NCBI RefSeq assembly: GCF_017874215.1
Contig: NZ_JAGGLB010000023.1
Coordinates: 116,052 to 180,051, forward strand
DNA from: Paenibacillus eucommiae
GTDB taxonomy: Bacteria; Bacillota; Bacilli; Paenibacillales; NBRC-103111
DNA length: 64,000 bases
Direction: 5' to 3'
Below, in pieces: positions 54,050 to 62,993 of this stretch. The notes below the pieces were generated by a model that searched no databases, was not told the origin of the DNA, and was given only the letters and a program-made list of their open reading frames with translations. Position 1 is the stretch's first letter; every line of letters starts with the position of its first letter. Both the position numbers and the translations under genes were made by a program.

Positions 54050-54605
54050 AAAAATGCTTTGCGGCGTCCTTTGATGAGCGTGTTCGAAAGTTGAGAGCGT
54101 TTCGGGAGGGAATGGCTTTGGGCTCCAGCCGCTGTTAAAGATTCGTTCCCTTGGAATGGAATAGCTTGGAGGTTGGAACAAATCTTTAAATGCGGATGCT
54201 ATCGCTTTTCCACCTTTGCTCATGCTGCCCACGCCCACGTCCGCCCATTCCCTTTCCCTTTCCCTTTTCCTCTTCCTCTTCCTTTCCCGCTCCAGCTACA
54301 ATTGCACGAACACCAAGCTCAAACGGATATCTAGCAAGTTTTTTTCTCTTGGTTGGAGGAGATTTCCCAGTGGACAAACGCTGGATCGGGAGACTGGAAT
54401 GGATCTGCTACTTAGCGATGTTTTTTATCGTTAAAAGCACCAGGTCCTCTGCACATCTTACTTTAACAATGAAAAACATCGTTAAAACCCCTTTTTACCG
54501 CCCAGGAAGGCCATTCGTCCTCTTTTAGCGATGAAAATCATCATTAAAGTGACGGATTGACCTGCAAACACTGCTTTAACGATGAAAAACATCGTTAAAG
54601 CAAGC
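54050..54605 (+). repeat. Dispersed structured repeat, copy E (full hairpin cassette)
   Basis: Left motif GCTTTGCGGCGTCCTTTGA, then GGGAATGGCTTTGGGCTCCA and inner arm TTAAAGATTCGTTCC pairing with GGAACAAATCTTTAA (one mismatch). The second long arm is replaced by pyrimidine-rich DNA (54225-54290). ACGAACACCAAGCTCAAACG follows. Four hairpins are present near 54411, 54461, 54522 and 54573 in the same order and with the same linker words (CCTCTGCACATCTTACTTTAA; CGCCCAGGAAGGCCATTCGT split here for length) as in A and B. Confidence 0.78.
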
Positions 54606-55397
54606 AAACGCTCATCTTCGTTCCATTTTGGGGGAGGCGGAGAGGAAAACAGATGGGATGGGCAGACGGAAGCGGAGGTCGAGGCGGAGAACAGCTACTT
54701 CGGAGCTGCTTTAGAGCTGTTTCGGAATTGCCTTTAGTATTGTAATCACTTCAACTTTCGTATCTGTTAAGAATAATGCCTTTCGACATCCTTTGAGCTG
54801 CATGTTTGTAATTTGGGTGCGTTGCAAACGGAAACTCTATGGCTCCAGCCACTGTATAGATAGGTTCCCTTAAGTAGATTTCTCAAACAAACCTCAGCAA
54901 AAGATCGCTCCAGATTCCCACCAAAAACCCTCACTATCCAGTAAACAACAGAACAAAGTCATCCTGCGGATGATTCAAACCAGAATACTTATCCCCAACT
55001 TTACACACAACTTATCCACAACAGGCAAAAGTCATATTTACCTAAATAATCAAAAAACGCCTTGCGGCGTCTTTTGATTTCCTATTCATTACATGTTCAT
55101 ATTGATGTTCATGTTCATGTTGATGTTGATGTTGATGTTGATGTTGGTTTCATGGACATGGACATGAGTTACATAACTTTTGTTTCTTTCTGAGTCTTAG
55201 GGATAGTGAACAGATGAAAATTCTGAGACTCTCAACTGACCATTTTCAGAGCACATCAACGCTGTACCACTATGCCGATTTATCGCTTTAAAGCAATGTG
55301 ATTTCACATTTAATTTCAGATTCACTTTATTTCAATTCAATTTGAAGTGAAGCACTACTTTGCTCCAAGCTTCAAGCTCCAAATTCCAAATTCCATT
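54606..55397. other. Intergenic region with partial repeat copies F and G and a hexamer repeat
   Basis: No gene is supported. Copy F (about 54769-54876) retains GCCTTTCGACATCCTTTGAG, GGTGCGTTGC and GGCTCCAGCCACTGT but no hairpins. Copy G (about 55053-55080) is only the left motif ACGCCTTGCGGCGTCTTTTG. An ATGTTG/ATGTTC hexamer array fills 55092-55147. The family right-end motif TTAGGGATAGTGAACAGATG is at about 55197. The block from 54050 to 55230 therefore looks like nested or repeated insertions of the same element family. Confidence 0.65.
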
Positions 55398-56912
55398 TTA
55401 TTCACTATCAAGCGAAGTTTCGAAAAGAGGCTCAAGAGCAGGATACAGCTTGATGTATCTGCGATATTTGTGCTCATAATGTTCAGACATTGCTGGATCG
55501 GGAATATAGCGTTCAAATGTTTGAGCTGCAGTCAGCCTCTGAGAGAATGCCTGATAGTCTGAATCCCATCCAAGATTAATAAAGCCCAAGGCCGCGGCAC
55601 CCATTGAAGGCAAATATTGTGATTCTTCAGGAACAAGCACCTCTAAGCCAAGCATGTCGGCGATGATTTGGTTCCACACTTTGCTTTTACTGCCCCCGCC
55701 GATAAGCGTAATTCGTTTGTAATCGGAGGCATCGGAAATCAGCTCCATAACCTGTTTCATACCCATCGCAACGCCTTCCAACACAGCTATGCACATTTCT
55801 TCTCGCTTTGTTGTTGCTTTGATGCCGATGAAACATGCAGTCGCATCCGGATTTTGCACAGGACATCTTTCACCGTTTAAGTACGGCAGGAATAGCAGGT
55901 TGCTTGTTCGCCGATCGCTGGCCTGCATCTGCTCTTCCATTTCCTGAAAGGCAAACTTGTCACTCATCTTGGTATTCGTTCCGAATACGGACATTGCCCA
56001 CTTATAAGCATTTCCAGCATTCATAAGCGGGGCAATCGCGATATGCATTCCCGGCTCTGGATGAGTCAGATGGAAGACACCCTCTCCGGCATATGTTACT
56101 TCTTTCGTGGGAATTGCGATCCAGCCTGTTGTTCCAATGTAGGCATACATTTCTCCTTGCTGAGAAACGCCAGCCCCAATTGTAGCTGCACCGGCATCTC
56201 CAATCCCGCATAACACAGGGGTTCCTGGTGCGAAGCCCGTCTTTTTAGCTGCTTGCTCGGTTACTTGGCCAACTACCTCATCCGCAGGGCATATTTCCGG
56301 CATTTTATCTGCAGCTATTCCATAACGCTCCAGCCAATCTGTCTGCCAGGTTCTTTTTTCTAAATTCATCACTCCGGTAGTTGCTGCTGAGGTTGGATCT
56401 GTCACCAGACGGCCTGTCAGCTTTCCGATGACATAGTCCTTAGCACTAATCAGGAAAGATGCCGTTTGTTCATAAGTCACTGGTTCTTGCTCTTGAAGCC
56501 AGATGATTTTGGGAAATGTGAGTGTCCCGTCCATATGGTTCCCGGTCTTTTCGCGAATCAGAGCAGTTCCCAGCTCGTCTTTAATCCGCTCAGCCTGTTT
56601 CCCGGCCCTGGCATCCGAGTACAAAATAGCAGGTCTCACAGGCTCCCCCTCTGCCGTAACAGGGATGCAGTCCTGCATTTGACCACTAAATGTTATGGCT
56701 GCAATATCTTTAGCACGGATACCAACTGACAGCCACTCTTTCGTAATCTTGAGTACAGCATCCAGCCATTGATCCGGATTTTGTTCTGCTGTATGTTCCG
56801 TTTGTATAGTGGTAATAGGCACACTTTTTTCCAGAATCGACTTAGCCTCATGAGTAACTAATACACCTTTGGCGTTCGTAGTTCCGATATCAAAAGAAGC
56901 AATATAAGGCAT
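55398..56912 (-). CDS. FGGY-family carbohydrate kinase
   Basis: A 504-residue sugar kinase of the xylulokinase/LsrK type. IASFDIGTTNAKGVLV is the phosphate-1 motif, ITFSGQMQDCIPV a substrate-contact loop, LCGIGDAGAATIGAG carries the catalytic Asp, and ITLIGGGSKSKVWNQIIADML is the adenosine motif. AAAGGAG precedes the ATG. Last gene of a six-gene operon, six bases after the TrpA-like gene. It would phosphorylate the imported compound, trapping it for cleavage by the TrpA-like protein. The substrate is unknown; LsrK, which acts on AI-2, is one precedent for this context. Confidence 0.9.
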   Translation of the reverse strand: MPYIASFDIGTTNAKGVLVTHEAKSILEKSVPITTIQTEHTAEQNPDQWLDAVLKITKEWLSVGIRAKDIAAITFSGQMQDCIPVTAEGEPVRPAILYSDARAGKQAERIKDELGTALIREKTGNHMDGTLTFPKIIWLQEQEPVTYEQTASFLISAKDYVIGKLTGRLVTDPTSAATTGVMNLEKRTWQTDWLERYGIAADKMPEICPADEVVGQVTEQAAKKTGFAPGTPVLCGIGDAGAATIGAGVSQQGEMYAYIGTTGWIAIPTKEVTYAGEGVFHLTHPEPGMHIAIAPLMNAGNAYKWAMSVFGTNTKMSDKFAFQEMEEQMQASDRRTSNLLFLPYLNGERCPVQNPDATACFIGIKATTKREEMCIAVLEGVAMGMKQVMELISDASDYKRITLIGGGSKSKVWNQIIADMLGLEVLVPEESQYLPSMGAAALGFINLGWDSDYQAFSQRLTAAQTFERYIPDPAMSEHYEHKYRRYIKLYPALEPLFETSLDSE

Positions 56913-56918
56913 AACCCG

Positions 56919-57731
56919 TTACTCCTTTCCGATCCCAAGATCCGTTTGTATCTTCATATCCGCAATTAAACGATAGAGATAATCCTGTTCCCCATTTTCG
57001 CATCTCGCCACAAGCACAGAGCCTACAACAGCACCCTCAAACCCGCTTTCGATAGCCAGCCGCACTTTTTCAGGTGTTCTTAAGCCAAACCCCGATATCG
57101 TCAGTGCTGAGGTGTATTTCCGGATGCGGTGATACAATTCCGATAAATCGCCTAATTGTGCGAGCGGATTACCAGTGGCACCACTGTAAGACTGAGCGTA
57201 TACAATTTTTGCTTCCTTGGACATCTCCATCAGCTCATCATCCGTCATACCCGTAGAAGCGAAGCGTACCACATCTACGCCATACTCACGCATAGAAACA
57301 TCGATCTCATCCGATTCAGCGAGTGAACAATCTGGAAGTACTAAGCCATCAATCAATCCAAGCTGAGCCAGCCTCATACAGAGCCCCGTATCAACCAGAT
57401 CCGCTTTGTATCCCATGGCCCATATTGGAATTTCAATTTGCTGACGCACCAGGGTCCAATACGCAATCAAGCTTTCTTCCGAATAGTGCTCATTACTCGT
57501 GACCCGTTGATGCCCGCGCTTAATAATTGCCCCGTCCATATACGGATTCCCGCTGGGAATCCCCATTTCAATAATATCTATCCCGGCAACAACGGATTCT
57601 TTTAACATCTCTAGTGACTTGGATGCCGTCGGATCCTCAGCAATTAAATAACCGATCAATAAAGCTTCATTTTTCTTATAGGCAGAATTCCAGGCATCTT
57701 GGTTTTTCTTGCTGTAAAATGCTTTTGTCAC
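56919..57731 (-). CDS. TrpA-like (tryptophan synthase alpha-fold) lyase in a sugar operon
   Basis: A 270-residue TIM barrel with clear TrpA family order: GYLIAEDPTASKSLEMLKE, IEMGIPSGNPYMDG, LGLIDGLVLPDCSLAE, QSYSGATGNPLAQ, ISGFGLRTPEKVRLA and GAVVGSVLV. Both catalytic acids of TrpA are present with the right spacing: Glu55 in IEMGIP and Asp66 in MDG (Glu49 and Asp60 in Salmonella TrpA). The phosphate loops GFG and GS and the GATG threonine are also kept. No trpB or other trp gene is near. GTG 57731 overlaps the permease stop (GTGA). A retro-aldol cleavage of a phosphorylated substrate, possibly releasing glyceraldehyde 3-phosphate, is the most direct inference. Confidence 0.85.
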   Translation of the reverse strand: MTKAFYSKKNQDAWNSAYKKNEALLIGYLIAEDPTASKSLEMLKESVVAGIDIIEMGIPSGNPYMDGAIIKRGHQRVTSNEHYSEESLIAYWTLVRQQIEIPIWAMGYKADLVDTGLCMRLAQLGLIDGLVLPDCSLAESDEIDVSMREYGVDVVRFASTGMTDDELMEMSKEAKIVYAQSYSGATGNPLAQLGDLSELYHRIRKYTSALTISGFGLRTPEKVRLAIESGFEGAVVGSVLVARCENGEQDYLYRLIADMKIQTDLGIGKE

Positions 57732-58705
57732 CTGGATCCACGCCCTAGTCTTTGCAGAATCACAGCAGCGATCACGATCAGCCCTGTAATTACATCCTGC
57801 ATAAAAGTAGGCACTTCCAGAATGGTCAAGCCATTAGCCAAAATTCCGATAATAGCGGCTCCAACAAAGGTCCCCCATATGTTAGGCACGCCTTCCTTGA
57901 ACGAAGTCATCCCCAAGAAAGCTGCTGCATAAGCAGGCAAAAATAAACCATTACCACTTGTTGGCTGAGCCGAGCCGAGCCTTGAAGCCATCAAAATTCC
58001 TGTTAAAGCAGCAAGCATAGCACATAAAGCAAATGCCGTATTTTTATTCCATACCACATTTACGCCTGCGATTCTGGAAGCTGATTCGTTGCCTCCAATC
58101 GCATACAGCCTGCGGCCATAAGCGGTTTGCGACATGATATACCAGAACAAAATGGTTAAAAGAATCATAATAAACGATAATACCGGTATGCTCGCCCATT
58201 CAGTCTGGCCTAAATAACGGAAGGAATCGGGAATATTCTCAAATACCGTAGCTCCACCCGTTAACCAGAACGTGATTCCACCCAGTACCGTACCCATAGC
58301 CATTGTTGTAATAAAGGATAATACACGAAAACGTGTTACAATCCAGCCATTTATAAAACCAATAACCAAAGCAATAATTAAGGTAATAGCAAACACTAAG
58401 CCAATCGGCACACCGGAAACGGCAAGCTTAGCGGCAAGAACACCTCCGAAACTGGCAATCGCGCCAATAGAAAGATCAAATTCGCCAATAGCCATAACTA
58501 AAGTTGCACCTAATGCGATAATAACTAGAAAGGAGATTTGTCTGCTAATATTAATAAAGTTGCCCAGCGTCGCGAAGGAATCGGTGCTAAGCAGGCTGAA
58601 ACATATGATGATCAACAAACCCGCCATTACAGTTCCATACGATCTGAGTATACGTGTTAGCTGCGCTGCGGGATTTGATATGCTTTTATCCATGAGTGAC
58701 TTCAC
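57728..58705 (-). CDS. Sugar ABC transporter permease (RbsC type)
   Basis: A 325-residue permease of the BPD_transp_2 family with eight to ten helices. GALGATLVMAIGEFDLSIGAIASFGG near residue 60 (split as ALGATLVMAIGEFDLSIG) and INGWIVTRFRVLSFITTMAMG are typical of RbsC/AraH proteins. A single permease gene implies a homodimer. The start is uncertain: GTG 58705 or ATG 58693, both overlapping the ATPase 3' end. It couples with the ATPase and binding protein of the same operon. Confidence 0.9.
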   Translation of the reverse strand: MKSLMDKSISNPAAQLTRILRSYGTVMAGLLIIICFSLLSTDSFATLGNFINISRQISFLVIIALGATLVMAIGEFDLSIGAIASFGGVLAAKLAVSGVPIGLVFAITLIIALVIGFINGWIVTRFRVLSFITTMAMGTVLGGITFWLTGGATVFENIPDSFRYLGQTEWASIPVLSFIMILLTILFWYIMSQTAYGRRLYAIGGNESASRIAGVNVVWNKNTAFALCAMLAALTGILMASRLGSAQPTSGNGLFLPAYAAAFLGMTSFKEGVPNIWGTFVGAAIIGILANGLTILEVPTFMQDVITGLIVIAAVILQRLGRGSR

Positions 58706-60209
58706 TGTCCTTCCCCTGCTGATAACAGATGTTTAAAATTTCTTCCGGCGTAATACCGTCATTTACAAGCTCGGCCAAAGTTACACCATCATGCTGTACG
58801 TAAATCCGGTCCGCAATGTCCAGTACTTCCTGTAAATCAGATGATACAAATAGAACGGCACTTTCCTGATTGGTCTGTTCTCTTAGCAAACGGTGAATCT
58901 CATCTCTGGTCATCACATCGACAGCTTGTGTCGGTTCATCGCATAAAAAAAGAACAGGCTTCGAAAGCAGCGCTTTGGCAAAAACGACCTTTTGTTGGTT
59001 TCCACCGCTCAATTCCTGAACGGATTGCTCAGAACCAGTCGCTTTCACCTTCATGAAGTCCATCCAGCTCTTCACTTCTGTTTTTTCCTTTGATTCCGTA
59101 ACCTTAATTCCATTGGAATATTGGTGCAGTACAGGTAATGTCATATTTTCACGGATCGTCATGCCCATAATGAGCGCATCCCCTCTTCGATCCTCAGGGA
59201 TCAGCACGACTCTTCGATTTAATGCATCCCTAGGTGTAAAAGCCCGCAAGCGGTTATTTTCTATGTTAACCTCACCGCGTTTCAAAGGCCTGGAGCCATA
59301 AATGGCTTCCAAAAGCTCAGTTCGTCCAGAGCCTGCCAAGCCGAATAGCCCGACAATTTCTCCTTGTCTTACAGTTAGGCTCACATCTTTAACTTTTCCA
59401 TCCATAGTAGCCGCATGGCTTACTGTAAGTACGGAAGGAACCGTATCGTCCACGAACCTTTTCTGAAAGGTCGACTTCTTTACTTCAGCATTCGTCATTA
59501 ATCGGATCAAAGCTTCTTTATCCGTACCCGCTTTTTGCAAAGTACCAGCCAGCTGGCCATTACGGAATACCGTAATTCGGTCTGAAAGACGGAAAATTTC
59601 ATCCATCCGGTGTGAAACATACAGAATAGCTGTACCATTGGCGGTCAGCTTATGAATAAGCTGAAACAGCATCTCCGACTCTTGGTCGGTTAGTGAAGCC
59701 GTTGGCTCATCCAGGATCAACAGCTGACAATCCAGCATCATAGCCCGCAAAATCTCTAATGTGGTTCTTTCTGGCGGTGACATCTCTGTTGCCGTTTTTT
59801 TCAAATCCAGATCTATGCCCAGACTTTCTTTTAATTGTTCCGTTCGCTGCTTTAAAGATTTCCAATCTACACCGAAACCCACACGATTTTTGGGATAATC
59901 GAGGCCCAGATACAAATTCTCATATCCTGAAAAAGAAGGAATAAGATGCCGATCCTGATGCACAACGTTAATCCCAAGCCTTCTTGCCGAGTTAGGATCG
60001 GTAATCGTCACCCGTTTGCCTTTCCAATCTATTTCTCCGCCATCCAGAGGATAAACACCGGTCAAAATTTTGATCAGTGTAGACTTGCCTGCCCCATTTT
60101 CTCCTACCAATGCATGAACTTCTCCAGGCTGTATATCGAGTGAGATCTTGGAAAGAGCGTAATGAGAGCCGAATTTTTTATCTACCTCTTTAACCTTCAG
60201 TAAGGACAT
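58686..60209 (-). CDS. Sugar ABC transporter ATPase, two-domain (RbsA type)
   Basis: A 507-residue double ATPase. The first half has Walker A GENGAGKST and Walker B LLILDEPTASLTDQE. The second half has a degenerate Walker A (GLAGSGRTE), signature LSGGNQQKVVFAKAL and LFLCDEPTQAVDV. This asymmetry is normal for RbsA/MglA-type importers. ATG 60209 follows AAGGGGTG; the frame starts three codons earlier with GTG. It is the third gene of the operon. Confidence 0.93.
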   Translation of the reverse strand: MSLLKVKEVDKKFGSHYALSKISLDIQPGEVHALVGENGAGKSTLIKILTGVYPLDGGEIDWKGKRVTITDPNSARRLGINVVHQDRHLIPSFSGYENLYLGLDYPKNRVGFGVDWKSLKQRTEQLKESLGIDLDLKKTATEMSPPERTTLEILRAMMLDCQLLILDEPTASLTDQESEMLFQLIHKLTANGTAILYVSHRMDEIFRLSDRITVFRNGQLAGTLQKAGTDKEALIRLMTNAEVKKSTFQKRFVDDTVPSVLTVSHAATMDGKVKDVSLTVRQGEIVGLFGLAGSGRTELLEAIYGSRPLKRGEVNIENNRLRAFTPRDALNRRVVLIPEDRRGDALIMGMTIRENMTLPVLHQYSNGIKVTESKEKTEVKSWMDFMKVKATGSEQSVQELSGGNQQKVVFAKALLSKPVLFLCDEPTQAVDVMTRDEIHRLLREQTNQESAVLFVSSDLQEVLDIADRIYVQHDGVTLAELVNDGITPEEILNICYQQGKDSEVTHG

Positions 60210-60278
60210 GAATGTCACCCCTTATTCTGTACTAGTGGGGAGAAAGCGGCTTCTCAGCCGCCTTCCATAGTTATATGC

Positions 60279-61217
60279 CTATTTACCGGCATTTTCTTTA
60301 GTAATTAATGAAGCAGGTGCATACAGTTCTGTGCCTTCTACAGCACTACCTTGAAACACAAGATCGATTTGCTTAGCTACGATTTCTGCCATTCCCACAA
60401 AGTTTTGTTTAACCGTGGCGATTAATGGCGAACCCTTGGCAATCATTTCTACGGCTTGACTGTTACCGTCAATACCAATAACGACAATGTTCTTCCTGCC
60501 AGCAGCTTCGATAGCTTGAGCAGCACCGATAGCCGGCTCATCCCAGCCCGCCCATACGGCATTGATAGAGCCTTCGGCTTTATTGGCTAACAACAGGCTT
60601 TCCATTTGTTTTCTGGAATTTTCAATAGGCCCTGGAACTTGTACTTGCTGTTCTGTAGTCAATTTAATGCCGGTATTTTCTTTAAGCATTTCATCAAATT
60701 GAAGCGTTCTAGCCAGAACACCTGGGTGTGCGCGGTAGGTCAATGCCACTATGTTCCCTTTTTTACCAAGGGATTCAAATAAATAATCAGTTACCAACTT
60801 GGACATGGCTTTATTGTCGCTAGTAGCGTTCATCGTCATACCCTCGATATAACCGGAATCGCAACCAAATACAGGAATCTTCTTTTCAGCTGCTTTTTGA
60901 ATTTGAGATTTTACTTGGTTTGGATCCGTGCTCACAATAATAATAGCATCAGCTTTTGTTGAGATTACATCTTCCATACGGCTTGCGAGCTGACCTACGT
61001 CACCTTTTGTATCGACAACATTGGACTTCCAGCCTTTATCAGCAGCTTGCTTCTTCAATGCTTCCACCATTTCATTCGTCGTTACCGAGGAGAGAAATGG
61101 AGTCATGATCGCGACCGTTTTTTCCGATTTGCCGGAACCGCCCGATTCACTCTTCCCACATGCCGCCAAGCTTACTACTAATAAAAACGCTACCAAAACG
61201 ATTAAACCCTTTTTCAT
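60279..61217 (-). CDS. Sugar-type ABC transporter substrate-binding lipoprotein
   Basis: A 312-residue periplasmic binding protein family 1/4 protein. The lipobox LAAC lies after MKKGLIVLVAFLLVVSLA, so it is anchored by Lgt-added lipid. Residues 30-312 are of the ribose/galactose-binding class (AIIIVSTDPNQVKSQIQKAAEKK split: ADAIIIVSTDPNQ; IPVFGCDSGY; NIVVIGIDGNSQAVEMI). ATG 61217 follows GGGAGGC; a longer frame to 61313 overlaps the regulator gene and lacks a site. It decides what the operon imports. The LsrB-specific residues cannot be judged by eye. Confidence 0.92.
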   Translation of the reverse strand: MKKGLIVLVAFLLVVSLAACGKSESGGSGKSEKTVAIMTPFLSSVTTNEMVEALKKQAADKGWKSNVVDTKGDVGQLASRMEDVISTKADAIIIVSTDPNQVKSQIQKAAEKKIPVFGCDSGYIEGMTMNATSDNKAMSKLVTDYLFESLGKKGNIVALTYRAHPGVLARTLQFDEMLKENTGIKLTTEQQVQVPGPIENSRKQMESLLLANKAEGSINAVWAGWDEPAIGAAQAIEAAGRKNIVVIGIDGNSQAVEMIAKGSPLIATVKQNFVGMAEIVAKQIDLVFQGSAVEGTELYAPASLITKENAGK

Positions 61218-61275
61218 TGTTATGCCTCCCTTAGTTGTGTTTGCAATTTTTCTGGGTTGCTCTCCGATCCAAAAA

Positions 61276-62247
61276 TTATTGGACCGGATGCAAACGATGC
61301 CATTCAAGGACACTCTTTGCAGTCTTCATATCGATAACTAATACATCTACCCATTGACCTCTTAGTGCAGCCGTTATGGCAGCAACTTTCTCTTCACCAC
61401 TGGCAATAGCAATAACATTAGGTGCTTTGCGAAGCTCGTCCGCATTTAATCCGATCATTCTGGAATCAGCATGATAAGGGATGCTCTCTCCACGCTCATT
61501 GATGAAGGAAGTACAAATATTAGCAACAGCCCCTAACGAAAGCACTTCATCAATATCCTTCTTATCAAAATACCCCGATCTTACAATCGTAGCTTGCTCT
61601 GATACTTGTCCGATCCCGACTAAAGCTACATTAGCTTGTCTAGCCAGCTTCAGTACAGTTTGAATTTCATTCTCCTCGACAAGAATATCCCTCGCCTGGC
61701 TTGATGCCACAATAGCAGGAGCATTTAATAGCCAGTACTTTGACTTGAGCTTCTCTGCCAGCACTCTTGTGTTCGAATTAGCATGCCAATAGGCGCCTGC
61801 AGATCCCCAACCACCAACCAACGGAACGAACTGCATATTTTTGCGAGTAAAATAATTAATCTCATTTCCGATCGAAGCTATCGTTTGCCCTGCCATAACT
61901 CCTACGATATCCCGATCCTTGAACACATTCTCCAGCAATGCCGCACCTGCTCTGGCTAATTGCAAATCAATCAGCTGCTGATCAGCTCCTGGCACATGGA
62001 CAACGATGACATCATGGATGCCGAAAGTCTCAGCAATAGCCCGTTCATACGTCTGTTCTTCCGAGAACGGATTCTTGATTGTAATCTGCACAATGCCTTC
62101 CGCCTTAGCATAAGCTAGCATCCGGCTGATTTGCGGGCGTGAGATGCCTAGCCTTTCCGCGATTTCTTGTTGATTCAGGCCATCCACATAGTATAGAGTG
62201 CCCACTTTCACCAAAAGACGCATTTTTTCTTGAGTAATATCTGCCAT
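61276..62247 (-). CDS. SorC-family transcriptional regulator
   Basis: A 323-residue regulator. The N-terminal HTH is LNQQEIAERLGISRPQISRMLAYAK (residues about 24-48, given here in part: QQEIAERLGISRPQISRM). The effector domain has DVIVVHVPGADQQ, VGVMAGQTIASIGNEIN, VPLVGGWGSAG, LNAPAIVASS, VALVGIGQVSE and MIGLNADELRKAPNVIAIASG, as in LsrR, DeoR (B. subtilis) and SorC. First gene of the operon, with promoter and palindromic operator just upstream, so it likely represses the operon and itself until the phosphorylated substrate binds. Confidence 0.92.
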   Translation of the reverse strand: MADITQEKMRLLVKVGTLYYVDGLNQQEIAERLGISRPQISRMLAYAKAEGIVQITIKNPFSEEQTYERAIAETFGIHDVIVVHVPGADQQLIDLQLARAGAALLENVFKDRDIVGVMAGQTIASIGNEINYFTRKNMQFVPLVGGWGSAGAYWHANSNTRVLAEKLKSKYWLLNAPAIVASSQARDILVEENEIQTVLKLARQANVALVGIGQVSEQATIVRSGYFDKKDIDEVLSLGAVANICTSFINERGESIPYHADSRMIGLNADELRKAPNVIAIASGEEKVAAITAALRGQWVDVLVIDMKTAKSVLEWHRLHPVQ

Positions 62248-62264
62248 AAATTCAACTCCCTTTT

Positions 62265-62329
62265 GAACATATGTTCTTTTCGGAAATTATGTTCAAATTG
62301 AGTATATAACATTCCATGTCATTTTGCAA
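62265..62329 (-). promoter_or_regulatory. Promoter and SorC-type operator of the sugar operon
   Basis: Minus-strand promoter TTGCAA-17-TATACT (62301-62329). Just downstream are a half site TTTGAACATA (62289-62298) and the perfect palindrome GAACATATGTTC (62265-62276), which lies 17 bp before the start codon. Two GAACAT-type sites between promoter and gene fit autorepression by the SorC protein. Confidence 0.7.
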
Positions 62330-62573
62330 TCCATAATAACTCATTCCTGATTGCCAATAATTACGTATCACGCAACCCATTCCAGAAGGCCACAGCTGGC
62401 AATATAAGGCCATCTTTCTCAAGAGAATTTATTCCCCCAAGTATCAACTAAAAATGCGTTTTGACGTTATTGTGCAGCTCAGCTACAATGAAAAGGACAG
62501 GTATAGAAGGTAAAGCACATAAAAGTTAAGTTATCGGGCTTTCAAGAATTTTCGTAACGAGGTGAAATTCACA

Positions 62574-62894
62574 ATGGCCTTAGCCGAAATAACAATTGTA
62601 CCCATTGGAACAGGCTCTACAAGCCTTAGCAGCTATGTTGCCGACATCCATAGAGCCCTGGAGCTTCAGAGTGGCATTCAATTTGAAATGACCTCCATGA
62701 GCACCATCATTGAAGGACCGCTTGAGCGCTTGCTGGAGGTCATTCGCGTTCTCCACGAAGTACCTTTCCTCCAAGGCGCAGAACGTGTCTCCACGTCCAT
62801 CAAAATTGATGACAGAAGGGATAAGGAAGGATCCATCGTGCAAAAAATGAGGTCAGTAACCGAAAAGCTTACTCAGCCAGACGTGCTAATGTAA
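62574..62894 (+). CDS. MTH1187 family thiamine-binding-type protein
   Basis: A 106-residue ferredoxin-like-fold protein of the DUF77/MTH1187 family (B. subtilis YqgV relatives). ITIVPIGTGSTSLSSYVADI and FEMTSMSTIIEGPLERLLEV are the conserved core; the second part reads RVSTSIKIDDRRDKEGS. ATG 62574 follows GAGGTG at about nine bases. Some members bind thiamine or its pyrimidine part. No riboswitch or thiamine gene lies near. It stands alone between the sugar operon promoter and a tRNA cluster. Confidence 0.85.
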   Translation: MALAEITIVPIGTGSTSLSSYVADIHRALELQSGIQFEMTSMSTIIEGPLERLLEVIRVLHEVPFLQGAERVSTSIKIDDRRDKEGSIVQKMRSVTEKLTQPDVLM

Positions 62895-62924
62895 TGCTGT
62901 AGTGCTGTAGTGTATTTTCACAAC

Positions 62925-62953
62925 AAAAAAAGACCCTAGTTAGGGTCTTTTTT
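62925..62953. terminator. Bidirectional terminator
   Basis: AGACCCT-AGTT-AGGGTCT flanked by A6 and T6. It ends the MTH1187-type gene on the plus strand and the rRNA-tRNA transcript on the minus strand. Confidence 0.92.
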
Positions 62954-62993
62954 AATATGGATTAGTTCCATGATTTCATTCATATAAAAAAAG

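Noticed and set aside
56919..57731. The TrpA-like gene as part of a tryptophan operon
   Set aside because: No other trp gene is near; it is translationally coupled to a sugar permease and lies six bases before the kinase.
62248..62573. A TPP riboswitch before the thiamine-binding-type gene
   Set aside because: No CUGAGA or THI-box-like pattern was found; the interval holds the divergent promoter and operator only.
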